Shown: piece by piece, positions 16,052 through 23,317 of the stretch
How positions within the stretch are numbered: the stretch's first letter is position 1
How the letters are laid out: every line of letters begins with the position of its first letter
Source: CALHVR01 sp963528625
Lineage (GTDB): Bacteria; Fusobacteriota; Fusobacteriia; Fusobacteriales; Leptotrichiaceae
Length of the DNA stretch: 27,487 bases
Direction: 5' to 3'
Assembly: GCA_963528625.1 (NCBI GenBank)
Contig: CAURVQ010000020.1
Location: forward strand, 1-27,487
Notes under the pieces: model-generated
Database searches by the model: none
Seen by the model: only the letters and a program-made list of their open reading frames with translations
Told to the model about the DNA's origin: nothing
Position numbers and translations under genes: made by a program

Positions 16052-16567
16052 ATGAAAATAGCTATTGGTTGTGACCATATTGTAACAAATGTGAAAATTG
16101 CATTATCAGATTTTTTGAAATCAAAAGGATATGAAGTTTTAGATTGTGGAACTTATGACTTTACACGAACACATTATCCAATTTATGGAAAAAGAGTAGG
16201 TGAAGCAGTTGTTAGTGGAAAAGCAGATTTGGGTGTTTGTATTTGTGGAACAGGAGTTGGAATAAGTAATAGCGCCAATAAAGTGCCTGGAGTAAGAACT
16301 GCTTTAGTTAGAGATATGACAACAGCAATTCATTCAAAAGAATATTTGAATGCAAATGTTGTAAGTTTTGGTGGGAAAATAATAGGAGAATTATTGTTAT
16401 TTGATATAGTAGAAGCATTTATAAAAGCTGAGTATAAAAAAACAGATGAAAATGAAAAAATAATAGAAAAAATAAGAAAAATAGAAACAGAAAATAAAGA
16501 ACAAAAAAATGAAGAATTTTTTGACGAGTTTTTAGAAAAATGGAATAGAGGAGAATATAAAGATTAA
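16052..16567 (+). CDS. lacB: Galactose-6-phosphate isomerase subunit LacB
   Basis: LacB is the second subunit of the LacAB isomerase. The 171-residue product begins MKIAIGCDH and has the active-site loop CICGTGVGISNSANK with C65 in the position of the catalytic cysteine of RpiB enzymes. RTALVRDMTTA and the substrate-phosphate-binding arginines are present. The C-terminal 35 residues are highly charged, as in other LacB proteins, which have the same length of about 171. AAGGAAGG lies before the ATG. Because LacA lacks the cysteine loop, catalysis depends on LacB at the shared interface (family knowledge). Confidence 0.96.
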   Translation: MKIAIGCDHIVTNVKIALSDFLKSKGYEVLDCGTYDFTRTHYPIYGKRVGEAVVSGKADLGVCICGTGVGISNSANKVPGVRTALVRDMTTAIHSKEYLNANVVSFGGKIIGELLLFDIVEAFIKAEYKKTDENEKIIEKIRKIETENKEQKNEEFFDEFLEKWNRGEYKD

Positions 16568-16587
16568 AAGAATAGGAGTTGAATGGA

Positions 16588-17520
16588 ATGATTTTGACAG
16601 TGACGATGAATCCATCTGTTGATATTTCGTATTCTTTGTCTAAATTTAACCTAGATAATGTGAATAGAACAATTGAAGTAACTAAAACACCGGGGGGAAA
16701 AGGGTTGAATGTTACAAGAGTCTTGAAGCAATTAGATGAAAATGTTATTGCTACAGGAATGATAGGTGGAGTTTTAGGAGTAGATATTCAAAATAAATTA
16801 GATAAAATGAATATAAAAAATAAATTTTTTGAAATTTCTGGAGAAACACGAAATTGTATAGCAATTTTACACGAAGGAAATCAAACAGAAATTTTAGAAA
16901 ATGGTCCTACAATTAAAGAAGATGAAAGTACAAAATATTTAGATTATTTTGAGAATATAGTTAAAGATGTGAATATCGTATCAATTTCGGGAAGTTTACC
17001 GAAAGGATTAGAGAATGATTATTACTCAAAAATGATTGAAATTTGTAATAAATATAATAAAGATGTAGTTTTAGATTGTTCGGGAAAAGCGTTAGAAGAA
17101 GTGTTAAAAAATGAATATAAGCCAAAGGTAATAAAGCCTAATATTGATGAGTTATCACAATTATTGAATAAAAAAATAATAAAAGATATTAATGAAATAA
17201 AAGAAGTTTTGCAAAATGAATTATTTAAAGGTATAGAGTGGATAATAGTTTCGTTGGGAGCAGATGGAGCTTTTGCAAAACATAATGACAAGTTTTATAA
17301 AGTTAATATTCCTAAGATAAAAGTTGTAAATCCGGTAGGTTCTGGAGATTCAACAGTTGCAGGTATAGTTTCGGCTATAAATAAAAATGAAAATGATGAA
17401 AATATACTAAAAAAAGCGAACACATTAGGAATATTAAATGCGATGGAAGAAATGACAGGTTATGTAAATTTAGAAAAATATAAAGAGATATTTGAAGAAG
17501 TAAAAGTCGTGGAAGTATAA
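16588..17520 (+). CDS. lacC: Tagatose-6-phosphate kinase LacC
   Basis: LacC phosphorylates tagatose-6-phosphate to tagatose-1,6-bisphosphate using ATP. The 310-residue product is a PfkB-family kinase: the first signature GGKGLNVTRVLKQL lies near 35-48, and the second, NPVGSGDSTVAG, contains catalytic D254. The length is exactly that usual for LacC. The ATG at 16588 stands 9 bases after AGGAG (16574-16578); an in-frame TTG at 16579 abuts that site and is rejected. A 1-phosphofructokinase is the nearest alternative, but the lac context settles the role. A 16-base tandem duplication overlaps its stop codon. Confidence 0.95.
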   Translation: MILTVTMNPSVDISYSLSKFNLDNVNRTIEVTKTPGGKGLNVTRVLKQLDENVIATGMIGGVLGVDIQNKLDKMNIKNKFFEISGETRNCIAILHEGNQTEILENGPTIKEDESTKYLDYFENIVKDVNIVSISGSLPKGLENDYYSKMIEICNKYNKDVVLDCSGKALEEVLKNEYKPKVIKPNIDELSQLLNKKIIKDINEIKEVLQNELFKGIEWIIVSLGADGAFAKHNDKFYKVNIPKIKVVNPVGSGDSTVAGIVSAINKNENDENILKKANTLGILNAMEEMTGYVNLEKYKEIFEEVKVVEV

Positions 17521-17541
17521 ATTAGTAGAAGTATAAATTAA
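17510..17541 (+). repeat. 16-base tandem duplication over the lacC stop codon
   Basis: The unit tGgaagtataaattag (17510-17525) is followed directly by a near-copy at 17526-17541; GAAGTATAAATTA is identical in both. The first copy contains the lacC stop codon, and the second lies in the lacC-lacD gap. It looks like replication slippage or local duplication with no coding consequence. Confidence 0.8.
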
Positions 17542-17568
17542 AAATAATAAAAATTAGAGGAGAAAAAG

Positions 17569-18555
17569 ATGAGCTTAACAACACAAAAAAGAAAATTTTT
17601 AGAAAATTTAAGTGATAAAAATGGATTTATATCAGCATTAGCTATTGATCAAAGAGGAGCTTTGAAAAAAATGATAAAAAAATATCAAGAAGAAGCTGAT
17701 GAAAAACAAATAGTAGAATTTAAAAAATTAGTGTCAGAACAGTTGACAAAATATGCTTCATCAATTTTATTGGATCCAGAATATGGATTAAAAGCTTCAA
17801 AAGTAAGAGATAAAAATGCGGGGTTATTATTGGCATATGAAAAAACAGGATATGATGCGAACACAGTTGGAAGATTACCAGATTGTCTTGTAGAATGGTC
17901 AGCAAAAAGATTGAAAGAAGAAGGAGCAGATGCTGTAAAATTCCTTTTATATTATGATGTGGATGAAGATGAAGTAATAAATAATCAGAAAAAAGCTTAT
18001 ATGGAAAGAATTGGAGCAGAATGTGTTGCTGAAGATATTCCATTTTTCTTAGAAATCTTAAGCTATGATTGCAAAAATGAAGATAACAGTTCAGTAGAAT
18101 ATGCAAAAGTTAAACCGAGAAAAGTAATAGAAGCAATGAAAGTATTTTCAGATCCTCGTTACAATGTAGATGTATTAAAAGTAGAAGTACCTGTAAACAT
18201 GAAATATGTGGAAGGATTTGCTGAAGGTGAAGTTGTTTACACAAAAGAAGAAGCACAAAAATATTTTAAAGAACAAAGTGATGCGACAAAATTACCGTTC
18301 ATCTATTTAAGTGCAGGAGTTAGTGCTAAATTATTCCAAGATACATTAGAATTTGCACATGAAGCAGGAGCTAAATTTAATGGTGTATTATGTGGAAGAG
18401 CAACTTGGGCAAATGGAGTAGAAGTATTTGCTAAAGAAGGAGAAAAAGCAACAGTTGAATGGTTGAATACTGTTGGAAGAAAAAATATAGAAGAATTAAA
18501 TGAGGTTTTAGAAAAAACAGCAACATCATGGAAAGAGAGAGATTTGAATGACTAA
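17569..18555 (+). CDS. lacD: Tagatose-1,6-bisphosphate aldolase LacD (class I)
   Basis: LacD cleaves tagatose-1,6-bisphosphate to dihydroxyacetone phosphate and glyceraldehyde-3-phosphate, joining lactose catabolism to glycolysis. The 328-residue product has AIDQRGALKKM near 26-36. The Schiff-base lysine is probably K204 in DVLKVEVPVNMKYVEGF, and GVLCGRATWANGV lies near the end. Length and motifs agree with LacD of staphylococci and streptococci (about 326). AGAGGAG precedes the ATG. The end overlaps the lacF start by 8 bases, which suggests translational coupling. The class I lysine mechanism separates it from metal-dependent GatY/KbaY aldolases. Confidence 0.97.
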   Translation: MSLTTQKRKFLENLSDKNGFISALAIDQRGALKKMIKKYQEEADEKQIVEFKKLVSEQLTKYASSILLDPEYGLKASKVRDKNAGLLLAYEKTGYDANTVGRLPDCLVEWSAKRLKEEGADAVKFLLYYDVDEDEVINNQKKAYMERIGAECVAEDIPFFLEILSYDCKNEDNSSVEYAKVKPRKVIEAMKVFSDPRYNVDVLKVEVPVNMKYVEGFAEGEVVYTKEEAQKYFKEQSDATKLPFIYLSAGVSAKLFQDTLEFAHEAGAKFNGVLCGRATWANGVEVFAKEGEKATVEWLNTVGRKNIEELNEVLEKTATSWKERDLND

Positions 18556-18865
18556 AGAAGATGTAACAATGATAGGATTTGAGATTGTAGCTTATGCAGG
18601 AGATGCGAGAACAAAATTATTAAATGCTTTACAAAAAGCTCAAAACGGAGAATTTGAAGAATCTGAAAAATTAATACAAGAAGCAGAAGAATGTTTACTT
18701 CAAGCCCATAAAGCTCAAACAGAAATGATACAAAAAGAAGCAGGTGGAGAAGACGTAGAGTTAGGATTTATAATGGTTCATGGACAAGATCATTTAATGA
18801 CAACTATATTATTAAAAGAATTAATGAAACATTTAATAGAATTGTATAAAAGAGGAGCAAAATAA
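18548..18865 (+). CDS. lacF: Lactose-specific PTS component IIA, LacF
   Basis: This is a cytosolic phosphocarrier that takes phosphate from HPr and passes it to the IIB domain of LacE. The 105-residue product is the exact length of known LacF proteins. It forms the three-helix PTS IIA lactose/cellobiose fold. The phosphorylated histidine is H78 in VHGQDHLMTT, with D81 in the position that binds the trimer's metal ion. The end, LIELYKRGAK, is characteristic of lactose-specific IIA. It overlaps lacD by 8 bases and lacE by 1 base, so the three are tightly coupled. Confidence 0.97.
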   Translation: MTKEDVTMIGFEIVAYAGDARTKLLNALQKAQNGEFEESEKLIQEAEECLLQAHKAQTEMIQKEAGGEDVELGFIMVHGQDHLMTTILLKELMKHLIELYKRGAK

Positions 18866-20553
18866 TGAAAAAGCTAATTGAATTTATAGAAAAGGGAAAG
18901 CCTTTCTTTGAAAAGTTATCACGTAATATTTATTTAAGAGCAATTCGTGATGGATTTATAGCAGGAATGCCAGTTATTTTATTTTCTAGTATTTTTATCT
19001 TAATTGCTTATGTTCCAAATGCTTTTGGATTTGTTTGGCCAAAAAATATAGAAGCGTTATTGATGAAACCGTATAGTTATTCAATGGGAATTTTAGCATT
19101 TTTAGTTGCTGGAACAACAGCAAAATCGTTGACAGATTCTGTAAATCGTTCAATGCCAGCAACAAATCAAATTAATTATATATCAACATTTTTAGCATCA
19201 ATGGTTGGATTGTTATTATTAGCAGCAGATCCAATTGAAGGTGGTTTTGGGACAGGATTTTTAGGAACAAAAGGTCTTTTAACAGCCTTTTTAGCAGCGT
19301 TTATAACTGTAACTGTTTATAAAATTTGTATTAAAAATGAAGTAACAATTAAAATGCCGGGAGAAGTTCCACCTAATATTTCACAAGTTTTTAAAGATGT
19401 TATACCATTTACTTTATCAATAGTGTTGCTTTATGTTTTGGACATTTTAGCAAGACAGTTTATAGGAACAGGTGTTGCAGAAGCAGTAGGTAAGTTTTTT
19501 GCACCATTATTTTCAGCGGCAGATGGATATGTAGGAATTACAATTATATTTGGGGCTTATGCATTCTTCTGGTTTGTAGGAATACACGGACCGTCTATAG
19601 TAGAACCAGCTATTGCTGCAATTACTTATGCAAATATAGATGTAAACTTAAATCTTATGAAAGCAGGACAACATGCAGATAAAATTTTAACATCAGGAAC
19701 ACAAATGTTTATAGTTACAATGGGAGGAACTGGAGCTACATTAATTGTACCATTTATGTTTATGTGGATTTGTAAATCTAAGAGAAATAAAGCTATCGGT
19801 CGTGCATCTGTTGTACCAACATTCTTTGGAGTAAATGAGCCAATTTTATTTGGTGCTCCAATTGTGTTAAATCCAATATTCTTTATACCATTCATATTAG
19901 CACCAATAGTAAATGTATGGATATTCAAAGTGTTTATTGATGTACTTGGAATGAATAGTTTTACAGCTAATCTTCCGTGGACAACACCGGGACCGTTAGG
20001 GATTATATTAGGAACTAATCTTCAATTATTATCATTTGTATTAGCTGCTCTTTTAATTGTTGTTGACTTTATAATTTATTATCCATTTGTAAAAGTTTAC
20101 GATGAACAAATTTTAGAAGAAGAACGTTCAGGAAAAACAAATGATGAATTAAAAGAAAAAGTTGCTGCAAACTTTAATACTTCTAAAGCAGATAGTATTT
20201 TAGAAAAAGCAGGTGTGACAAAAAATAATATAACAAAAGAAACAAATGTACTTGTTTTATGTGCTGGAGGAGGAACAAGTGGTCTTTTAGCTAATGCATT
20301 AAACAAAGCGGCAAAAGAATTTAATGTTCCAGTGAAAGCAGCAGCAGGAGGATATGGAGCACATCGTGAGATACTTCCTGAATTTGATTTAGTTATTCTT
20401 GCACCACAAGTTGCTTCAAATTTTGAAGATATGAAAGCAGAAACAGATAAATTGGGAATTAAATTAGCGAAAACAGAAGGAGCTCAATATATTAAATTAA
20501 CTCGTGATGGACAAGGAGCTTTAAATTTTGTACAAGAACAATTTGAAAATTAA
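18865..20553 (+). CDS. lacE: Lactose-specific PTS component IICB, LacE
   Basis: LacE is the membrane permease that imports lactose and phosphorylates it to lactose-6-phosphate. The 562-residue product joins an N-terminal IIC domain (about 1-425, multiple hydrophobic segments, with GIHGPSIVEPAIAA and GVNEPILFGAPIVLNP motifs of the lactose/cellobiose superfamily) to a C-terminal IIB domain (about 460-562). The phosphocysteine is C466 in VLVLCAGGGTSGL. The full-length IICB fusion is typical of LacE, whereas cellobiose/chitobiose systems usually have a separate IIB. The ATG overlaps the lacF stop by one base (TAATG). No terminator hairpin follows, so read-through to lacG is likely, but lacG also has a candidate promoter. 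Confidence 0.97.
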   Translation: MKKLIEFIEKGKPFFEKLSRNIYLRAIRDGFIAGMPVILFSSIFILIAYVPNAFGFVWPKNIEALLMKPYSYSMGILAFLVAGTTAKSLTDSVNRSMPATNQINYISTFLASMVGLLLLAADPIEGGFGTGFLGTKGLLTAFLAAFITVTVYKICIKNEVTIKMPGEVPPNISQVFKDVIPFTLSIVLLYVLDILARQFIGTGVAEAVGKFFAPLFSAADGYVGITIIFGAYAFFWFVGIHGPSIVEPAIAAITYANIDVNLNLMKAGQHADKILTSGTQMFIVTMGGTGATLIVPFMFMWICKSKRNKAIGRASVVPTFFGVNEPILFGAPIVLNPIFFIPFILAPIVNVWIFKVFIDVLGMNSFTANLPWTTPGPLGIILGTNLQLLSFVLAALLIVVDFIIYYPFVKVYDEQILEEERSGKTNDELKEKVAANFNTSKADSILEKAGVTKNNITKETNVLVLCAGGGTSGLLANALNKAAKEFNVPVKAAAGGYGAHREILPEFDLVILAPQVASNFEDMKAETDKLGIKLAKTEGAQYIKLTRDGQGALNFVQEQFEN

Positions 20554-20561
20554 TAAAATAA

Positions 20562-20589
20562 TTGACAATTACTAAAATAGTTTTATATT
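20562..20589 (+). promoter_or_regulatory. Candidate internal promoter of lacG with overlapping operator-like sequence
   Basis: A perfect -35 TTGACA (20562-20567) is followed after 16 bases by a -10 TATATT (20584-20589). The spacer contains TTACTAAA (20569-20576), the complement of TTTAGTAA seen before the regulator and lacA, and the small inverted repeat ACTA-aaa-TAGT (20571-20581). A repressor bound there would block polymerase. Only 19 bases separate the -10 from the lacG ATG, so any leader would be very short. Confidence 0.5.
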
Positions 20590-20607
20590 TTAAATGGAGG
20601 TTTTAAT

Positions 20608-22011
20608 ATGTCAAAAAAATTGCCAGAAGATTTTATTTTTGGTGGTGCAACTGCAGCATATCAAGCAGAAGGTGCAACGGATAAATACGGAAAAGGTCCA
20701 GTTGCTTGGGATAAATTTTTAAAAGATAATTATTGGTATACAGCCGAACCAGCAAGTGATTTTTATCATCAATATCCAGTAGATTTGAAACTTTGCGAAG
20801 AATTTGGAGTAAATGGAATAAGAATTTCAATAGCGTGGTCTAGAATATTCCCAAAAGGATATGGAGAAGTTAATAAAGAAGGTGTAGAATTTTATCATAA
20901 ATTGTTTGCAGAATGTAAAAGAAGAAAAGTTGAACCGTTTATAACTTTACATCATTTTGATACACCGGAAGCATTACATTCAAATGGAGATTTTTTAAAT
21001 CGTGAAAATATTGAACATTTTGTGAATTATGCAAAATATTGTTTTGAAGAATTTAAAGAAATAAAATATTGGACAACATTTAATGAAATTGGACCTATCG
21101 GTGAGGGACAATATTTAGTTGGGAAATTCCCACCTGGAATCAAGTATGATTTTGAGAAAGTATTTCAATCACATCATAATATGATGTTATCACATGCAAA
21201 AGCAGTTAATTTATTTAAGAAAAATGGCTATCACGGAGAAATAGGAATGGTTTGTGCATTGCCAACAAAATATCCTTATGATCCAAATAATCCCGGAGAT
21301 GTTAGAGCCGCTGAATTAGATGATATTATTCATAATAAATTTATTTTGGATGCTACTTTTAAAGGCGAATATTCAAAAGAAACAATGGATGGTGTAAATC
21401 ATATTTTAAAAGTTAATGGCGGAAAATTAGATTTAAGAGAAGAAGATTTTGAAGAAATGAGAGCCGCAAAAGACTTGAACGATTTCCTTGGAATAAATTA
21501 TTATATGAGTGATTGGATGACTGAATATGATGGTGAGAATGAAATTGTTCATAATGCTACTGGGAATAAAGGAAGCTCTAAATATCAATTAAAAGGTATA
21601 GGACAAAGAAAAGCTAATGAAAGTATTCCTAGAACAGATTGGGACTGGATAATTTATCCACAAGGTTTATATGATCAAATTTTTAGAGTTAAAAGAGATT
21701 ATCCAAATTGTAAAAAAATCTATATTACTGAAAATGGTTTAGGATATAAAGATGTGTTTGAAGATAACACTGTATATGATGACGCTAGAATTGATTATAT
21801 AAAACAGCACTTAGAAATTATTTCGGATGCAATAAGAGATGGAGCAAATGTAAAAGGATATTTCTTATGGTCATTAATGGATGTATTTTCTTGGTCTAAC
21901 GGATATGAGAAAAGATATGGTTTATTTTATGTAGACTTTGAAACTCAAAAAAGATACCCGAAAAAAAGTGCTTATTGGTATAAAAGTGTAGCAGAAAAAA
22001 AAGAAGTTTAA
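20608..22011 (+). CDS. lacG: 6-phospho-beta-galactosidase LacG
   Basis: LacG hydrolyses lactose-6-phosphate to glucose and galactose-6-phosphate in the cytosol. The 467-residue product is a glycoside hydrolase family 1 enzyme. The acid/base glutamate is E160 in TFNEIGP and the nucleophile is E375 in YITENGLG. The phosphate-binding set S428, W429, K435 and Y437 (within SWSNGYEKRY) matches the numbering described for the Lactococcus lactis enzyme, which supports 6-phosphogalactoside specificity over plain beta-glucosidase activity. TGGAGG lies before the ATG. It is the last gene of the operon; there is no lacX downstream. Confidence 0.98.
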   Translation: MSKKLPEDFIFGGATAAYQAEGATDKYGKGPVAWDKFLKDNYWYTAEPASDFYHQYPVDLKLCEEFGVNGIRISIAWSRIFPKGYGEVNKEGVEFYHKLFAECKRRKVEPFITLHHFDTPEALHSNGDFLNRENIEHFVNYAKYCFEEFKEIKYWTTFNEIGPIGEGQYLVGKFPPGIKYDFEKVFQSHHNMMLSHAKAVNLFKKNGYHGEIGMVCALPTKYPYDPNNPGDVRAAELDDIIHNKFILDATFKGEYSKETMDGVNHILKVNGGKLDLREEDFEEMRAAKDLNDFLGINYYMSDWMTEYDGENEIVHNATGNKGSSKYQLKGIGQRKANESIPRTDWDWIIYPQGLYDQIFRVKRDYPNCKKIYITENGLGYKDVFEDNTVYDDARIDYIKQHLEIISDAIRDGANVKGYFLWSLMDVFSWSNGYEKRYGLFYVDFETQKRYPKKSAYWYKSVAEKKEV

Positions 22012-22055
22012 AAATATATTAAAATGTGTGTAAACTCCAAAAATAAATATTAAAA

Positions 22056-22099
22056 GAATAAAACTTTGTATAAGTTTAAAAATAAAGGAAGTTTTATTC
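22056..22099. repeat. Inverted repeat after lacG
   Basis: GAATAAAACTT (22056-22066) and AAGTTTTATTC (22089-22099) are perfect 11-base inverted repeats around a 22-base loop. The T-rich right arm is not followed by a T-run, so it may be an accessory transcript-stabilising or weak terminator hairpin in front of the stronger one at 22101-22146. Confidence 0.6.
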
Positions 22100-22100
22100 A

Positions 22101-22146
22101 AAAAGGATTGATAACTGTAATAAATAGAAATCAATCCTTTTATATT
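22101..22146. terminator. Bidirectional terminator between lacG and birA
   Basis: AAAAGGATTGAT (22101-22112) and ATCAATCCTTTT (22130-22141) form a perfect 12-base-pair stem with a 17-base loop, with T-rich sequence after it on the plus strand. The convergent birA ends at 22150, so the hairpin can serve both strands. Confidence 0.8.
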
Positions 22147-22149
22147 TCA

Positions 22150-23118
22150 TTAAAAAATATTTTTTGCCTTATATTTTTTAGTAATAAGTTTCAAATAATT
22201 TAAAACAGTTTCGTTTGAAAGAGAATTTTCATCAACAAATAAAGTTTCAAGTTTTAATTTATTTTTAAAAGTAAAATTATTTATAAAATTAATATCATTT
22301 TGATTAGTATAGTTTGTAACAAAAAAAACTGCAATTGGATCAAATCCTAATTTTTTTAATTTTATAAATTCTTGTGTTGAATATTCCGTTGCTTCAATTT
22401 GTTTTACGATTCGTTCTTTCATAACTTCACCTTCTGAAAACGAGTTGATTTTATCGCCAATTTTTATTTCAAGTTCTCCATTTGAATTAATATTTTTTGC
22501 GATTCCATTAATTGCTTCACCACGAATATTTAAAGAAATTTCTTTGTCGTATAAGTAGTTGATTTTGTTAATTTTTAATAAAATTTCTTGCCAAGAATTT
22601 TCAAAAATAAAAGAATTATATATATTTTTAAAAATTTCAACGATTTTAAGTATAATTGTAGAAATTTTAAAAGTTTTTTTAGTTTCATTATTCAATGAAG
22701 TAGCAATATTTTTTACTTCTTCTGGAACATTGTTGTTGACATTAATTCCAATACCAATAAAAATTTTATTTTCAAATTCTTCTACTAAAATACCAGAAAG
22801 CTTTTTGTCATTAAGATAAATATCGTTTGTCCATTTTAATTTATAATCTAAATTTATGATAGATTTAAGTCCATCGTGTACAGCAAGTCCAGCTAAAAGT
22901 GGCAGTTTTAATTGTTTGTCGTAAGTTAAAGTTGAGTTCTTTTTGATATAAAAAGTGAAAAGTGCCATACCAACATTTGAAAACCATACATTTCCACGAC
23001 GGGCTTTTCCGTTCGTTTGAGTTTCAGCTGAAATAATATCAAATTCTTTATATAAATGATGATTAGTTTTTAAATATTCGTTTGTTGAGTTTAATTCTTT
23101 AAAATTATATATTTTCAT
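22150..23118 (-). CDS. birA: Biotin-protein ligase with an added C-terminal domain
   Basis: The enzyme activates biotin with ATP and attaches it to carboxylase carrier domains. The 322-residue product has no N-terminal DNA-binding domain (class I ligase). The biotinyl-AMP loop GKARRGNVW is near 48-56 and KWTNDIYLNDKKLSGILVEE carries the catalytic lysine region. GIGINVNN and the small C-terminal barrel ending in GEV follow, finishing the usual core at about residue 232. A further 90 residues (233-322) have no family I recognise; they look alpha/beta, with AVFFVTNY and LETLFVDE strands. The ATG at 23118 follows AAAGGGAGC; an in-frame upstream start with 23 extra hydrophobic codons has no such site. 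Without a helix-turn-helix it should not act as a biotin repressor. Confidence 0.9.
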   Translation of the reverse strand: MKIYNFKELNSTNEYLKTNHHLYKEFDIISAETQTNGKARRGNVWFSNVGMALFTFYIKKNSTLTYDKQLKLPLLAGLAVHDGLKSIINLDYKLKWTNDIYLNDKKLSGILVEEFENKIFIGIGINVNNNVPEEVKNIATSLNNETKKTFKISTIILKIVEIFKNIYNSFIFENSWQEILLKINKINYLYDKEISLNIRGEAINGIAKNINSNGELEIKIGDKINSFSEGEVMKERIVKQIEATEYSTQEFIKLKKLGFDPIAVFFVTNYTNQNDINFINNFTFKNKLKLETLFVDENSLSNETVLNYLKLITKKYKAKNIF

Positions 23119-23146
23119 AAATAAGCTCCCTTTTTTAATGATATAT

Positions 23147-23155
23147 ATTATAACA
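23147..23155 (-). promoter_or_regulatory. Extended -10 promoter element of birA
   Basis: The minus strand reads TGTTATAAT (23155-23147), a perfect TATAAT with a TG one base upstream, about 30 bases before the birA start. No good -35 lies at 16-18 bases. Confidence 0.45.
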
Positions 23156-23231
23156 TAAAAAATAAATTTAAAATTAATTTCAATCATTTGTTTTGTTTAT
23201 GTTAGAATAATGAAAAAATATAAATAATTGA

Positions 23232-23260
23232 TTGATAAAAAGTTAAAAAAATGGTATCAT
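23232..23260 (+). promoter_or_regulatory. Promoter of the ABC importer operon
   Basis: -35 TTGATA (23232-23237), a 17-base spacer, and an extended -10 TGGTATCAT (23252-23260). The predicted start is near 23267. The leader is only about 50 bases, too short for a T-box or riboswitch. Confidence 0.7.
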
Positions 23261-23265
23261 TAAGT

Positions 23266-23282
23266 ATTCAAATAGATTGAAT
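23266..23282. promoter_or_regulatory. Operator-like inverted repeat at the ABC operon transcription start
   Basis: ATTCAA (23266-23271) and TTGAAT (23277-23282) are perfect 6-base arms around 5 bases, sitting on the predicted transcription start. The position suits a repressor. No regulator gene lies next to it. Confidence 0.4.
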
Positions 23283-23317
23283 GTATTGTAGAAAAGTAGT
23301 GTAGTAGGAGGAAAATT

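Noticed and set aside
23119..23187. Upstream in-frame start of birA adding 23 hydrophobic residues that resemble a membrane anchor
   Set aside because: The extension covers the extended -10 promoter element and has no ribosome-binding site, whereas AAAGGGAGC stands before the ATG at 23118.
23267..23317. Possible T-box or riboswitch leader before the TrpX-like operon, as in streptococcal trpXYZ
   Set aside because: The predicted leader is only about 50 bases and has no T-box core sequence or terminator/antiterminator pair.
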